A DNA stretch of 64,000 nt, taken from positions 7,378,001 to 7,442,000 of the forward strand of contig OX637296.1 of NCBI GenBank assembly GCA_951799445.1, given 5' to 3'. Shown piece after piece: positions 45,796 to 57,622 of the stretch (position 1 is the first letter of the stretch; each line of letters opens with the position of its first letter). Position numbers and translations under genes: made by a program. The notes below the pieces were generated by a model, which was given only the letters and a program-made list of their open reading frames with translations, did no database searches and was not told the DNA's origin. This stretch comes from Pseudisothecium myosuroides (lineage: Eukaryota; Streptophyta; Bryopsida; Hypnales; Lembophyllaceae).

Positions 45796-47005
45796 CACTA
45801 CTAGAATGGATTCTTTTGGTGTACACATTGTCCCTATTTTTGAGAGAATTGCAAAGCACTGGAATATACGTATTCTTTGGACATTGATCAAATGAATTAT
45901 GTATGAATTGTTGTACATAGTTAAAATTAAGTTCTCCATTCTCATTGAAATTTCATAGGCAGTACTTAAATTTGTATAGTACTCCAACTGATGATAATCT
46001 TTGACGACATGGTCAGGTTGTGAACCATGGAATCTCCACACCAACCATCAATGAGATGCTGGCAGTGGCGAAGGACTTTTTTTCCTTGCCCGAAGAGGAG
46101 ATCCGGGGAGGAGATATTGACTTCGGCTGCTGATCACTCGAAGGATGTGCCTCACGGTTACAAGCCGATGGCAGATTCGTTCCACAAAACTGCTGGCTGG
46201 AGCAATGTGCTGGAGTATGTCCTCCGACCTGAACACCTCAGCCCAACCAAAGAAGCGTTTCCATCTGCTGCATTCAGGTACGTACCTGTCCACCATTAGC
46301 CGGATAATCATAAATCTTGTGAATGATGTAATTTTTACTTATTTTCAAAACATTGGAGGTGGCACGGCACGGAAACTACTAATATCACATACTTAGTAAG
46401 ATCAATTAAAAAATCATACGGAGTAATTTGTAACTTTTAACTCCCCTAAATGAATGTACGCTACCGAAATGGACCATGCAGCACATTCCATCTTCTTTGG
46501 ATTGCACATAATTTGGATGAAGTGACATTCATCATCCACATGGTGCATCGTTTTGCACAATAAGGGTCCATAGTGATCCATCTCTAGCTCTTCCACTATT
46601 TAGAAAATTACTTTGTGCTATTCATAAAAAAAATTGTACAATAATGAGTGATGTTCTGTTCAAAATTTCCAGTGTTAAAGCAAATTAAAGTAGCAGCCAC
46701 CTGTTTCCACAGTCTATTCCAAATTCTGAATAAAAACTGACTAAAATTTCTGCGCACCTCGTTGTCATTAATTCAGAGCTACAGTTGAGAATTTTGGGGA
46801 AGGTCTTCACCAAGTGCTGGTAGGCCTGGCGGAACTTCTACTGACTGCCTATTTGGGTCCAAAATCCGGACCAAGCAAGTCGAACAAATTACTTGATGCC
46901 AATCACGTGCAAGTATTTTGCCTTGCTTCGTACGAACCATGTCCGCAGCCTGATGCGGTAATGGGTATAAGAAGCCATGTGGACCACACGCTCATCTCTG
47001 AGCTG
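45796..47005 (+). pseudogene. Inverted partial duplicate of the 2OG dioxygenase gene (exons 2-3 only)
   Basis: It starts in intron 1 (CACTACTAGAATGGATTC, equal to the reverse strand at about 36705). Exon 2, 46017-46277, encodes VVNHGISTPTINEMLAVAKD and KDVPHGYKPMADSFHKTAGW. It is 261 nt long because of a 13-bp insertion (repeated GGAGGAG text) right after SLPEEE, which shifts the frame. Exon 3 starts 46777 and keeps SHVDHTLISEL, then similarity ends at about 47005, before the distal iron-binding and 2OG-binding residues. Exons 1 and 4 are absent. Where the minus-strand copy has lost a base this copy keeps it (TTGCCCGAAGAG). Confidence 0.88.
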
Positions 47006-47576
47006 GCGAAGGTTCCTATTCACTCCGAGTGTTCATGTCGGTAGTGATTGGAGAGTTCTGGACTCTGGAGGGATGCGAGTGCAAGCTTCCTTGAGTATCA
47101 CTTGAATGAGTTCTTTGTTTATAATGGACTGGACTGTCTGCTATTCACTCACTTCTGACCCACTTCATAACCAATTGCAACAAAGCTTTTATAGATGCTG
47201 TTAGGAATCCAAGTGATGAACAAAATAACTGAACTCTGAAGTCAGACTTGCAGTGAGCTCTCCGCCAAACATACTCCGAGTCCTCATTTGGTCAATTAAT
47301 CCTGCTCCGGCCAGTCTCTTGAGTGTAGCGGTGCTGCAAAACAAGAGAGAGACAAAATAACAGAACCTGACACACATGATTCAGACGCCCGGGAGAACAG
47401 CCTGGGAATTGGGGAGCATCCGCACTCAATATCAATGTTCCAAAACAGCTGTGCATAACATTCATTCAGTAGCCTTCATGCCCACTGCCGGCTTTCCTAA
47501 ATAAGGTAAGAGCAGCCCTACAGCAGCTCCCCAAACTGGCTCGACCAAACAAATCAATGGAGGATTTTTACTGGTA

Positions 47577-47971
47577 AGGTAGAAGCACCAGTAACAGATC
47601 ATGTCCAGTACCCAACCAGTAGGGTGCACTATTTCCAACCAAGACTGGAACTCAAGCTTGGAATGCGTGTTTTTTGTCCTTTTCAAGGTAGGGACTAATA
47701 AGGTCATGACACATGCCTCCAAAGTAGTGAGCAAGAAAGTAGTTTGGCTATGATCGGAATTGAAAGACTCTAGACATTGGCTATTGGTGAAGAGTACTTT
47801 TTGGCTCCCAAAATTCACAATAATTTCAATTTTGGGTATAAAATTATGAAAATTTTGCTATGTAATCCCCATCTTTCTTATCTTCCTACATGGGAAAAAT
47901 TTCCATCACCTCATACTGAGTACAATTTGCTCCAAAATTGCTTAAATGATTGGTTACTAGTACTTCTACCT
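47577..47971. mobile_element. 395-bp TA-flanked MITE, uninterrupted AGGTAGAAGCACC copy
   Basis: The inverted ends AGGTAGAAGCACCAGTAAC and AGGTAGAAGTACTAGTAAC (17 of 19) are flanked by TA (47575-47576 and 47972-47973). It serves as the empty-site reference for 16805-17616. Confidence 0.85.
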
Positions 47972-48327
47972 TACTAGCTTTGTGTTAGAGGTTCAGTTTG
48001 CCACTTATATGTTTGATCAAGCCAGTTTGGGGAGTTGCTGTGGGGCTGCCCTAAGACAGACCATTGCGGTGAGAATTAGGAGTTTGGACTCTTGCGGTTG
48101 CTGAAATTTTTTAGTTTTCTTCTCACATAATGACAAGTGTGAAAAACAACAAGAGCAATTGAAATTATATTTTTTCAACAAAGTCTGAAATTTGCTATGA
48201 ATTTTTGAAGTGTTTTGCACATCATGGCCCAAAAGAGCTTTTAGACTACCCCAAAACCAACAAAATCTAATTCCATAATGCTCGTCATTCTTACTCATCT
48301 AATGCATTCAGAATATTTTTTAACATG

Positions 48328-48568
48328 CACTACAGGAAATTTCAGCCCTCGAAGGGGCCGCGAGTTTTGAACAACCCCGGTGCAATTGTAGAAAAAATAA
48401 AAATAAAAAATTATTTTTTATTTTTTAAAATTCAGGTGTTGATGTGGCACTATTGGTGCCACGTCAGATTTATATATTTTATTTTATTTTATTTTCTGTA
48501 ATTGCACCGCAAGGGTGCCGAAAATGAACAGTTAATGGCCTCTTTGAAGGCTAAAACTTCTTCTAATA
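48328..48568. mobile_element. 241-bp CACTA-like MITE
   Basis: The left end is CACTACAGGAAATTTCAGCC; the right end in inverse form is TATTAGAAGAAGTTTTAGCC. The palindromic core is GATGTGGCACTATTGGTGCC. It is closely related to 63623-63920. A target-site duplication is not evident. Confidence 0.7.
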
Positions 48569-49549
48569 GAAGGCCTAAAATGTCAATTTTTACAAAGAAT
48601 TCGCACTGGAAAGTTGGAAGTTCCTAACGAGGTCCTAATCACTCCACTACTGTCATGTAAGACATTGATTATGGCCCAAATCTTACATACTGACAAAAAT
48701 CCCATAATGGATCATTCTCTAGGTGTCCACTATTGGTCATCTGATCGCAATGGGTTGTTCTACCTTTCATCCTGCTCATCACATTGAGCCTCCACCTGTC
48801 CACTTAGCTACTGATGATGTGAAATATTCCACACCATCTACTATATAACCAAAGTAGTGACAATGCATGCTACTGAATGTTATATGGCTTGGACAACTCT
48901 CCACAGTCATGACAAAAGATCCTACATCCAGGCCTTTGCAAGAGGTAAGTTAGAATTGGATAAGGCTCCATAACTGAAAACAGGTTAGGTCCCGTAACAA
49001 TCGAGGGCCTGCGTAACCACTCTAAAGCATAAATTTAGGCGTATCTTTGACATTGTTTGGTCTCACTATAAGAAATCTGCGTTTTAGGTGATAAGCCTTG
49101 ATTTTTCAAGATCTTCCAAGAGGTTGATTCTTCACTTTAGAGCATTGTGAGCTATAGAGGGGCAACGTGGTTGTTTGGAGTTGGGAGGGTGGGCCAGTAG
49201 GCGACTCATTAGGGGACTTCAAATAACAAATTTTATTTAGAGCGGGCTCTCTATGTCGAAAATTGAGGGCCACTTTTCTTGACTATGGGTGTGGGTGCTT
49301 TGGATCCTATATATTGAAATGATTAATTATGTCCTAATGTCAATTGTAGAAGTATCATAAAGGGTGTAATGTAAATATACATAATTGTAATTGTGACTTA
49401 CAGTATTTCAAAATTGTCCCACCTACATTTTTGCCTAAAATGCAACCCCTAAGTGCTCCGAAGTCCATATTTTGAATGATGAACATGAGTGCTTCTGAGC
49501 AGACATGTTTTACCCAAATAATTTCTCATTCATTCAAAGTAAATAATGC
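48569..49549. other. Spacer without recognised gene
   Basis: It contains a fragment (about 48800-48890) of the foldback family seen at 53.4-53.7 kb. No coding frame of interest. Confidence 0.4.
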
Positions 49550-49553
49550 TTAA

Positions 49554-51233
49554 TTCCTAAAGTCCCATTGTTCCCTCCGGGGACAAATTGGATTTGGGGC
49601 ATGTTCCTACAAGCTCAATTTTTGGTGATACTTCTTAAATTTTTTTTGAAAAGATAGAAAAAATTATTAGCTTTGGGGGGATATAATTTTTATTTCAATT
49701 GGTGTCCAAGAATAAAAATTTGAGCTAAAAAACGCACAGGATTCAAACTAAAAAAATAACGTACGGGATTCATCTTTGAATAAAAAATTTAAATCACATT
49801 TCTTCAAAACAAAAAGTTCCACAAGGTTAACCCCTAAAGTTCCTTGACTATGCTCTCACCAAAAATGCTCCAAAACTGCCATTTCTAATACACGTACCAA
49901 ATTTTTGAAGAATATCATTTTTGGACACATGTAAACGTAGGATCTTGTAGTACTCTGGTTTGAGAATATGTGGAAAAAATTTCAGAAATTTCCATTGTAT
50001 AGATTGGAAGATATCAGCGTTTGAAGTGGCAAAAGTCCTTTTTTGGCCCTACAAAAAAACGGGCAGCTGCACTTCACAAGGTCAGATTATTATGAAAAAA
50101 CTTCCAAAGTGGTTGTGCTTCTTTGGATTCATTCTTCAGGGCAAGTTGGCTACATGTTTGAAAATTTCTAGATTATTTGGAATTGTACAACATATAAGAA
50201 AAAAATAGTAACGGTAGAAAAAAGTAGAGAATGGTTCAAAACACTAAATTGTTAAGAAGTTAATTATGGAATTGAAAAATGTCAATCCCAATGGTTGCAA
50301 TGTTATAATAAACAATCTACATCCTATAATTTTTTATTTTTTTTAAATATTGAAAATTGAGTGAAATAAACGACTTCAAAGTTTATTTTAGAGTAGACAA
50401 TCCACAACTGCCCGCAAACTAAAAATCTTCATAATGTTTGACTCATTGATCAAAATGGAATGATTCAAAGCTCTCCACATATATATAAATCTAATAAAAC
50501 AATTTCAAATTTTTATTTTTAAAAAAAGTGATTTTTTCTGATCTGCCCGAACTGCCTGAGTTGAGAAACAAACAACATATTAGGCCATAACTTTTGACTT
50601 GTATTTCCAAATGTCATGAAATTTGGTGCATATGAAAGATATTCCTTGTCCCCACCTTCTACAAAAATTTTAGTCCAAAATATGCAAATCTCCAGTCACA
50701 CGTACCTGTCCAAAATTTCTATGTTGCCAAAAAATGCATGTTGGTCCTTTAGGGGCTAACTTTGATTGTTACTTAGAACAATATCACTATTGGTATTAGT
50801 GTATTTTAATTATATCTTAGAGCTATTAATGATTTAGTTTTTCCCTCTATAATGTACCCTTCTTTACTTAACAATTTTGTAAAGAATAAAAATCACATTA
50901 TTGTTTTAACTTCTATTTTTGTTATCATGATTTAAAAAAATTTATTCAAAATCTATAGAGCAAAAATTTTAAGTTAAAAAATTCAAAGTCTCATAAACTA
51001 GTTTGCCATGATGCCGTGCAACATGATTTCTTCACTTTGAATACATTTATCTTCCAATCTGTGCGATCAAAGTGTCTAAATTTTTTTCACACATTCTCAT
51101 ACTAGTCTACTACAAGATCCTATGGTTGGATTTGCAAAATATCATTTAAAAATATTTTTCTTTTTGCATTAGAAATGGCAAGTTTGAGCAAGTTTCGACC
51201 CAAAAGAAAGGCCTTCAGTTGGGATTGTAGGAG
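49554..51233. mobile_element. TTAA-family element with a second, related element nested in it
   Basis: The outer ends TTCCTAAAGTCCCA and CTCCTACAATCCCA are flanked by TTAA (49550-49553, 51234-51237). The outer thirds match the left and right halves of the 55750-56679 copy. The middle, about 50240-50753, instead matches 28965-29230 and ends with another terminus, GGTCCTTTAGGGG, next to CTAA, suggesting a nested family member. Inner left boundary approximate. Confidence 0.6.
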
Positions 51234-51237
51234 TTAA

Positions 51238-53404
51238 ACCAATTAAAAACAATCTTGTTCTATGACCAATTTGATGAAATTAAGATAAATAATATAATCG
51301 TACAAAGTTATAGGCAATAGGTCTAAACTTTCAAAAAATGATTCAAGCTTTAAAACGTTAAACCCTCTAAACATGAGGATCTAAGATCCATGGGGCACAC
51401 TTGTTTCTAGCACTTAAAGACTCACAACTTATTCATATGGTGTCCAAAACATGCATGCAAAGAGAATGTAGCCCTTCTATTGACTCCCAACAAAGTTCAA
51501 CACAAATGGACAATTTAACAGTGGAAACCATGCTCAAATGCTTATTTGGACAATTTTAGATGTTGTTACCTTGCATAGAGAAATTTAACTTGCCATTTCA
51601 ATATATAGGACCCATTCCATATTCTCCCATCTGAAATATGTCAACTTCTAGTTTTTTATCTCTTATTTGCAAGAGTCTCTAAAGCAAACACTTGAAAGAT
51701 TGACTCACCGTAGAGCGAGGATTGTTATTGTGTGAGCATAGGAGTGTCAGACCATGAGCCTAGAATACTACACACCTATGTTAAAGGTGTATATACTGTA
51801 GAAATCGTCTATGATTATAGGGTATATATGTTACAAATACCCATATTATAGGTGTTTATTATACATACACCTTCCATAGAGTGTGGAATCTATATTATAG
51901 GTATCTATATTGTAGGCTCAATGTTCACAAGCTCGCATTCTTGGGCTCACATACTAGCACCTTGACTATAGAGCAAGGATATTATCGAGTGTGTATAGCA
52001 CACTACTGATTTGATTTCAAAGTTTTATTCAATCACTTATTTACAGGTACTCCGTTTGTTTCTGAATAATACTACTGTTTCCTTTGTATTTGGTAAAACT
52101 ACAGTATTATTCAAAAACAAAAGGAGTATTACTAAGAACATTTATAAGATTTTGTTGGTAATAAGAGCATCTTGAACGTTTCACAATAGGAGCCCTTGCC
52201 TAGGCTAATGTAGAGCTTGCCCTTGAAAATCTCCCTAACCGCAAACACTCTAGGTGTGCTTCAAATATTAGCTTGGTCCCGACCAAATAAGCACCCAAAA
52301 CGCCATCATGTCGGGCCCTTACAACTCTTCACAGCACTTGTCTAACTATCATTGCAAGAAAAATGGGGCCTCAAGAAGGCCTCTAAACTTTGGACTAACA
52401 ATGATGTCATTATTGCACCAAAAAACAAAGAAAAAATCAAGAAAGGACAATTCTAGTTGGTCAAATTTCGGCCAATAGGGACTTCAATTATTTAATTATT
52501 TATTTAATTATTTAATTATTTATTTGGAAACAAAAATATTTTTGAACATAAAGGAGACACTGGTATTATTCAAAAATAGAGGGAATACCTCTTAAATTTT
52601 TAACATATATATTTTTAGTTTCAAAACATGACATTACTATTATTCTAGTTTCACGGCCTTCTTCAGGCCCCAATTTTCTTGCAATAGTTCTTTCTACAGT
52701 TTCCTCCCACCAGTGAGAATGCAAAACAACATTAGATATCTAAATATCATGAGGAAATATGGTGAAGTAGGGTGCAGAACTAGTTTGCAAGTAGAGCCTT
52801 CAAAGATAGTTGCACCTATACAAAATCATTTGGTGTAATACTTTCCTCTTGAAAGGGTGGAGATGCTTTAAATTGGGTAAAATTGCATTCCCCCTCAAAA
52901 GCCACTTTTGAGCTGAATAGTTACCATTATTAGATTGGTCAAATTTTTATATTTTCTTGTTGGCAAATGAAAGGAAGTTCAAATGTTCAAAACAGGGCAC
53001 CAAAGAATATAACATTTGGATACTATATGCAAAAGTGATGAAGGGTCAAAGGTTTTTTTGGTAGAGGTTCTAAAATTGTTTGTTTAATAGAGGTACATAT
53101 TGACTTTAGAGATGTTCATATAGTAATGATGGTAGTTTTAGACAGGGAGCACTTTGCAGGTTATCCACCTTAGATTGCCAAATATTATGTTGTGATTTTC
53201 ATTCAAGAATAATGTCTCTTTGCCCTTATGAATCCTTCAACATCAAATTTACTCTAATCAAACCAAACTTAGAGCAATTTGAGTTGCTCAACTCAAACCT
53301 CTAATCTATACCAATCCTAATGCTTTGGACACTTCATTCACCAGCCTTCATATTTATTGTCTTTCCTTCATATGTACCTTACTCATCACATTGAACCTCC
53401 ACCT
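51238..53404. other. AT-rich spacer without recognised gene
   Basis: It holds short direct repeats (TTTAATTATTTATT near 52485-52525) and two inverted copies of a segment around 52070-52140 (ACTCCGTTTGTTTCTGAATAA and its near complement). No coding frame. Confidence 0.4.
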
Positions 53405-53695
53405 ATCCACTTAGCTATTGATGAAGCACTACTGGGTGTGAAATATTCCATACCATCTATTATAGAGCCAAAGTAGTGACAATGCATGCTATTAAATGTA
53501 ATGTTGAATGGCACAATTTTGGTGCTCTAAAATTGGACACATATTGTTTTGACAATGACATAACATTGAGTAGCATGGTCATTGCCTTGGGCATTGTAGT
53601 AGTCATTGCTTTGGCTCTATATATAATAGATGGTGTGGAATATTTCACATTCATGCAGTAGTACTTCATTAGTAGCTAAATGGATTGACATGCAA
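53405..53695. mobile_element. Foldback element (about 290 bp)
   Basis: The left arm (GTGTGAAATATTCCATACCAT, TATAGAGCCAAAGTAGTGAC) re-reads on the opposite strand in the right arm (GGCTCTATATATAATAGATG, GTGTGGAATATTTCACATTC). Fragments of the same family occur near 48810, 62660 and 63930. Confidence 0.75.
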
Positions 53696-54401
53696 AGGTT
53701 CAATGTGAAACACAGTGCACTTGAAAAAAGGCAGTGGATATGAAGGGTGGTGAATGCTTGAGTAAATGTTATGGACCATAAGAGCATCTCCACCAGGGAA
53801 CTTCAAAATGGGTGTGCCAGACGTCAAGTGACGTGAATTAGGGAGAAGATTGTCCCCGCCTAGTTATTGGACCTCCACCAACACACATTTTACAAAAGCA
53901 AGAAATAGTAAAAAACTCCCGCTCCCCCAAACACAAGACTAATGAACCATGCCAGTCGCTAGAAATTTGTCGTTGATCCTATGGGAGCTGTTGAAGTGTT
54001 GAACATATATGAGAGACACTAGGAACTTTTTTGAATCACAACGTTGCCTGCTCCTCTACTCGCCCAACCCCTACCCCAAGATGCCATTGGAATTTGGGTT
54101 TTGCCATTTTATCGTGGCACAAGTCAAAACTTGTTGGTGTTGTAGGTTCAAGTGATTGTCTCAGATTGTGGTGTGGCCTCCTTTGAAAAACAACAAAGGT
54201 TACAACTGGTGGGATGCTTATAACTCCCCAGGTATGCCAATCCATTTGTTGGGGCAATATGGCGCGCCCCAGTGGAAGTGCTCTAAGTATACATACAAAA
54301 TGGTTAGTAGGAAGTTGTTTGTCCTTGCAACAAATAATTCCTCAAAGATATTGTTGCCGTCATCCAAGTAGTTACAATTGCAGGACGTTAAACTGGTCTT
54401 C

Positions 54402-54635
54402 CAAAGTGGGACCAACAAGGTGAATTTACTTTGGGAGAAAACGCAGGATTTTTTTTTCACACATGAAAAAAATTGCAAATTTTGAATTCAAATTTGTAAT
54501 CAGAGGCCCCAAATTAGCAAGATTGTGTGTGTGTATGTGTGTGTGAAGAATATAGGATTAACACAGCACAAAATAGGGTGTTCTTTTTTTCATTTACGCT
54601 GCAAAATACAAAATTCACCCTGCTGGTCCCACTTT
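54402..54635. mobile_element. 234-bp MITE with CAAAGTGGGACCA ends
   Basis: The ends CAAAGTGGGACCAACAAGG and CAAAGTGGGACCAGCAGGG are inverted. The interior is AT-rich with a (GT)n run at 54525-54543. No clear target-site duplication. Confidence 0.7.
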
Positions 54636-54663
54636 GTGAGACAAATTTAGTGTCTTGCATCAC

Positions 54664-55042
54664 AATTGGTCATCTTCTTAAGAGAAAACCCTTCAAGGGT
54701 AGACCTTTACTGACAATAAAAACACCTTAAGAAGCAATTACACACCCAGAGGCGATTAATGCCCGGAGGCGGGGGACGAGGGAAGACGGAATAGGCGCCA
54801 GGTGGCTAGGGTGAAGGGGAGCCTGAGAGAAATTCCAGATGGCAAGAGCGAAATAGGGAGAGACAAAAGTTTAGACGAAACAGGGTTGGGCAGGGGGAAC
54901 TACTAGAGAAAAACGCCCGGGGGGCAGGAGTGCAAAATTGGTCATCTTCTTAACAGAGAAAACCCATTTGAGGGTGTACGTTTACTCAAAAAACAGCACC
55001 CCAAGGCATTACAACGCCCGAAGGCAGGGGAGAGGAGAGAAA
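54664..55042. repeat. Direct repeat pair (about 110-130 bp units)
   Basis: Units near 54664-54795 and 54936-55042 share AATTGGTCATCTTCTTAA, GAGAAAACCC, then AGGG.AGAC/GTACGTTTACT and CGCCCGAAGGC.GGGG. They flank a short GC-richer stretch. No gene recognised. Confidence 0.6.
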
Positions 55043-55749
55043 ATTAAACATGCACAAAGGCAGGATAGTTACCAGTAAGCTAAGAGATGGTCATCTCCTT
55101 AAGTACATGGCCTCAGATTTCTACTGTCACAATCTGTCCAGAATTGCCCTACTGAAGTTGTCCCAGCTAACTTATAATTGGAAATTGTTATTGAAGCCTG
55201 TCTTTGGGTGTAAATATTTTATCAGTCGCCAGTCAAGTTATTGAAGAGTTCACTCACACAAGAAAGTTTTCTCTAGATTTCTGTTTAGCAATGATTTGTT
55301 GCAATGATTTGCTACAATGATTTGCTACAATGAAGTGCCGTGGTACAATGACATTCTGAAACATCCTCCACACTTCCATGTGTTTAAAAATAAAAAAATA
55401 AAAGAACATCCTCCACACTTTGGAAGTCACACAGTCAACTGATGTACTACCAACAGTCCAATCATCGTCAATTCAATTGTTAAAAACATTGCACTATTAT
55501 TTTGACACAATTCATGGAGCTCGATCTCAATTTCAATTTCATTGAATTGACATGATCACAAGCTCTGCCAAAATCTGTGACACTCCGGGGTTCTTTGGGG
55601 TTCGGACTCACTTGGAAATCGAGTGGCACTTGACGCTCCCCCAGATGGGAGCTTTCAAGTAATGCGAGGAGTTTAGAATTTTGGTTGTAGGATCTGGATC
55701 TGTAGTGACTGGGCTCCGGCTGGTTGCTTTGCTCCTTGTGTGTTTTTAA

Positions 55750-56679
55750 CCCCTAAAGGACCATTGTCCCTACGGGGGACAAATGCGTTTTCGGGCAGGT
55801 ACCTACGGGCTGAAATTTTCTCCTGATTTTTTGAAACTTTTTTTGAAGGTAGAAAAATTGATTAGCTTCAAGGGAATATAATTTTTTTTCACAATCGGTG
55901 CCCAGGAAAAAAAGTTATGACCATATAAGTTCAAAACAGGCTACCGGGGGCAGCTCGAGCAGCAAAAAAAAATGGACAAAAATTTGAATTTTTTTTTTTA
56001 ATATTTTTTTTCTCATAGGTTATATTTTTGGCTATCTGGAAAGCTTTGATTCATTTCATTTGACTTTGTTATGAGGAAGTTATGGACATTCTTGTTTTTC
56101 GGGCAGTTAGAGCATCTTCTTGAAAAAAATAACTTTAGGATTCATTTCTGAATGCAATTTTTCAAATTTTTCAAATTTTTTTTTGCATGGTCTGATTTAC
56201 TTGTTAGAACAATCCCACCATTAGGATTGGTGCATTTTAATTCCATCTAAAATATATGAATATTTTAGATTTTCCTTCTATCTCGTACTTACATCTACTT
56301 AACAATTTTTTTAAGAATGATAATTAAGTTTTTTTTGAATTTTTTTTTTTCCGAGACTCTCAACTCAATTCTCCACTACAAGCATTAAAAGCTCAAAACT
56401 TTGTAGTGAAAAAATTTTAAGTTAAAAATGTTCAAAGTCAAAAAATCCAGTCCCGCAATGTGCTGAAAAACTTTTTTTTTCCACTTTATACACAGATATC
56501 TTGCAATCTATGCAGTCAAAAATTCTGAAATTTTTTCCACACTTTTTTATACTAGTTAGGTGTAAGATCCTACGGTTAGATGTGAAAAAAAAACAATTAA
56601 ATTTTTTTTTAACTCTTTGCTACAGAAATGGCAGTTTTCAGTGTTTTTTGGCAGAAAAAAGGCCTCGGTCCTTTAGGGG
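55750..56679. mobile_element. 930-bp TTAA-flanked element, best-preserved copy
   Basis: Perfect 13-bp inverted ends CCCCTAAAGGACC are flanked by TTAA (55746-55749, 56680-56683). It lacks coding capacity. The internal text recurs at 11.59-12.33 kb and 49.55-51.23 kb, making this a useful consensus for the family. Confidence 0.8.
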
Positions 56680-57546
56680 TTAAATATTGGTCGCCGAGGC
56701 TTGTCCTCTGGTTCTCCTGTACTGTTCCGTTTATTTCAATAGAATTGGTCCATGTCTTTCAAAAGTAATAAAATATATAAATAAATCTATGACACTCATG
56801 CACAAAGCTAATGAAACAAGGAAAAGTCAAGATTTATGGTTTAGTACACAAAATAAGGGAGCCGATCCATTTCTGACCAAGCACCCATTTTTGCTATGTA
56901 GACTGTTCTCTTTCCGCTCAGTAGGAGACTAATAGTCATTAATTGCAGCATGGTTCCCAACGCAGTTGTGGCACAATATGATTGGCTACAAGACTCTCAA
57001 TATTGCAACCAACCCTTGGTGGATTTGCAACCAGCCCTTGGTCGGAAATAGGAAGGTCTATATAACGAATATAGGTCAAATAGAATCTTCAGCAAAAAAA
57101 TTTCATAGTAATTATGTTTCGAGAAATAAAAATCTGAAAAATTATGGGAACCTTCTGAACTCTATTTTTATATACAGGAAAATTCCTTCCTTGAAGAAAC
57201 CCGCCTTGCAGATATGCATAATTGCTTATTTGGTTGGAAATGGGTCAACTCCCTTACTGAACAATTAGGTTGTCTCAACAATTATGTTGAGAACAATTGG
57301 TGAGAGGCAGTGTAGTGCACCTCATCATCAGATGGAGTGCACCCTCAGAAGTCAGATTCCTTGAAACAGAGCATCAATTTAGCAGCCACGCATTGGCCTG
57401 CTCCTCACCAGTTCATGAAAACTCACTGACTACTTCCTTCTTATTCATTAAATAATAGCCCTGCCCATCCCCTTCTGAGCAAAATAATGTCACAACAAAC
57501 TGCAACACGAGACCCTTGCTTTCTTAAATGCATTGTAGACAAGTGC

Positions 57547-57556
57547 TATATATATG
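57547..57556 (+). promoter_or_regulatory. Possible TATA box of the GDSL gene
   Basis: TATATATATG lies about 70 bp upstream of the ATG at 57623, a reasonable distance for a plant core promoter with a short leader. Based on sequence and position only. Confidence 0.35.
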
Positions 57557-57622
57557 TGTGTATATCATGGTGGACGGTGAGAAGTCTCAATAGTTGTGAG
57601 TAGTGTCTTGCAGCTGTTTGCG

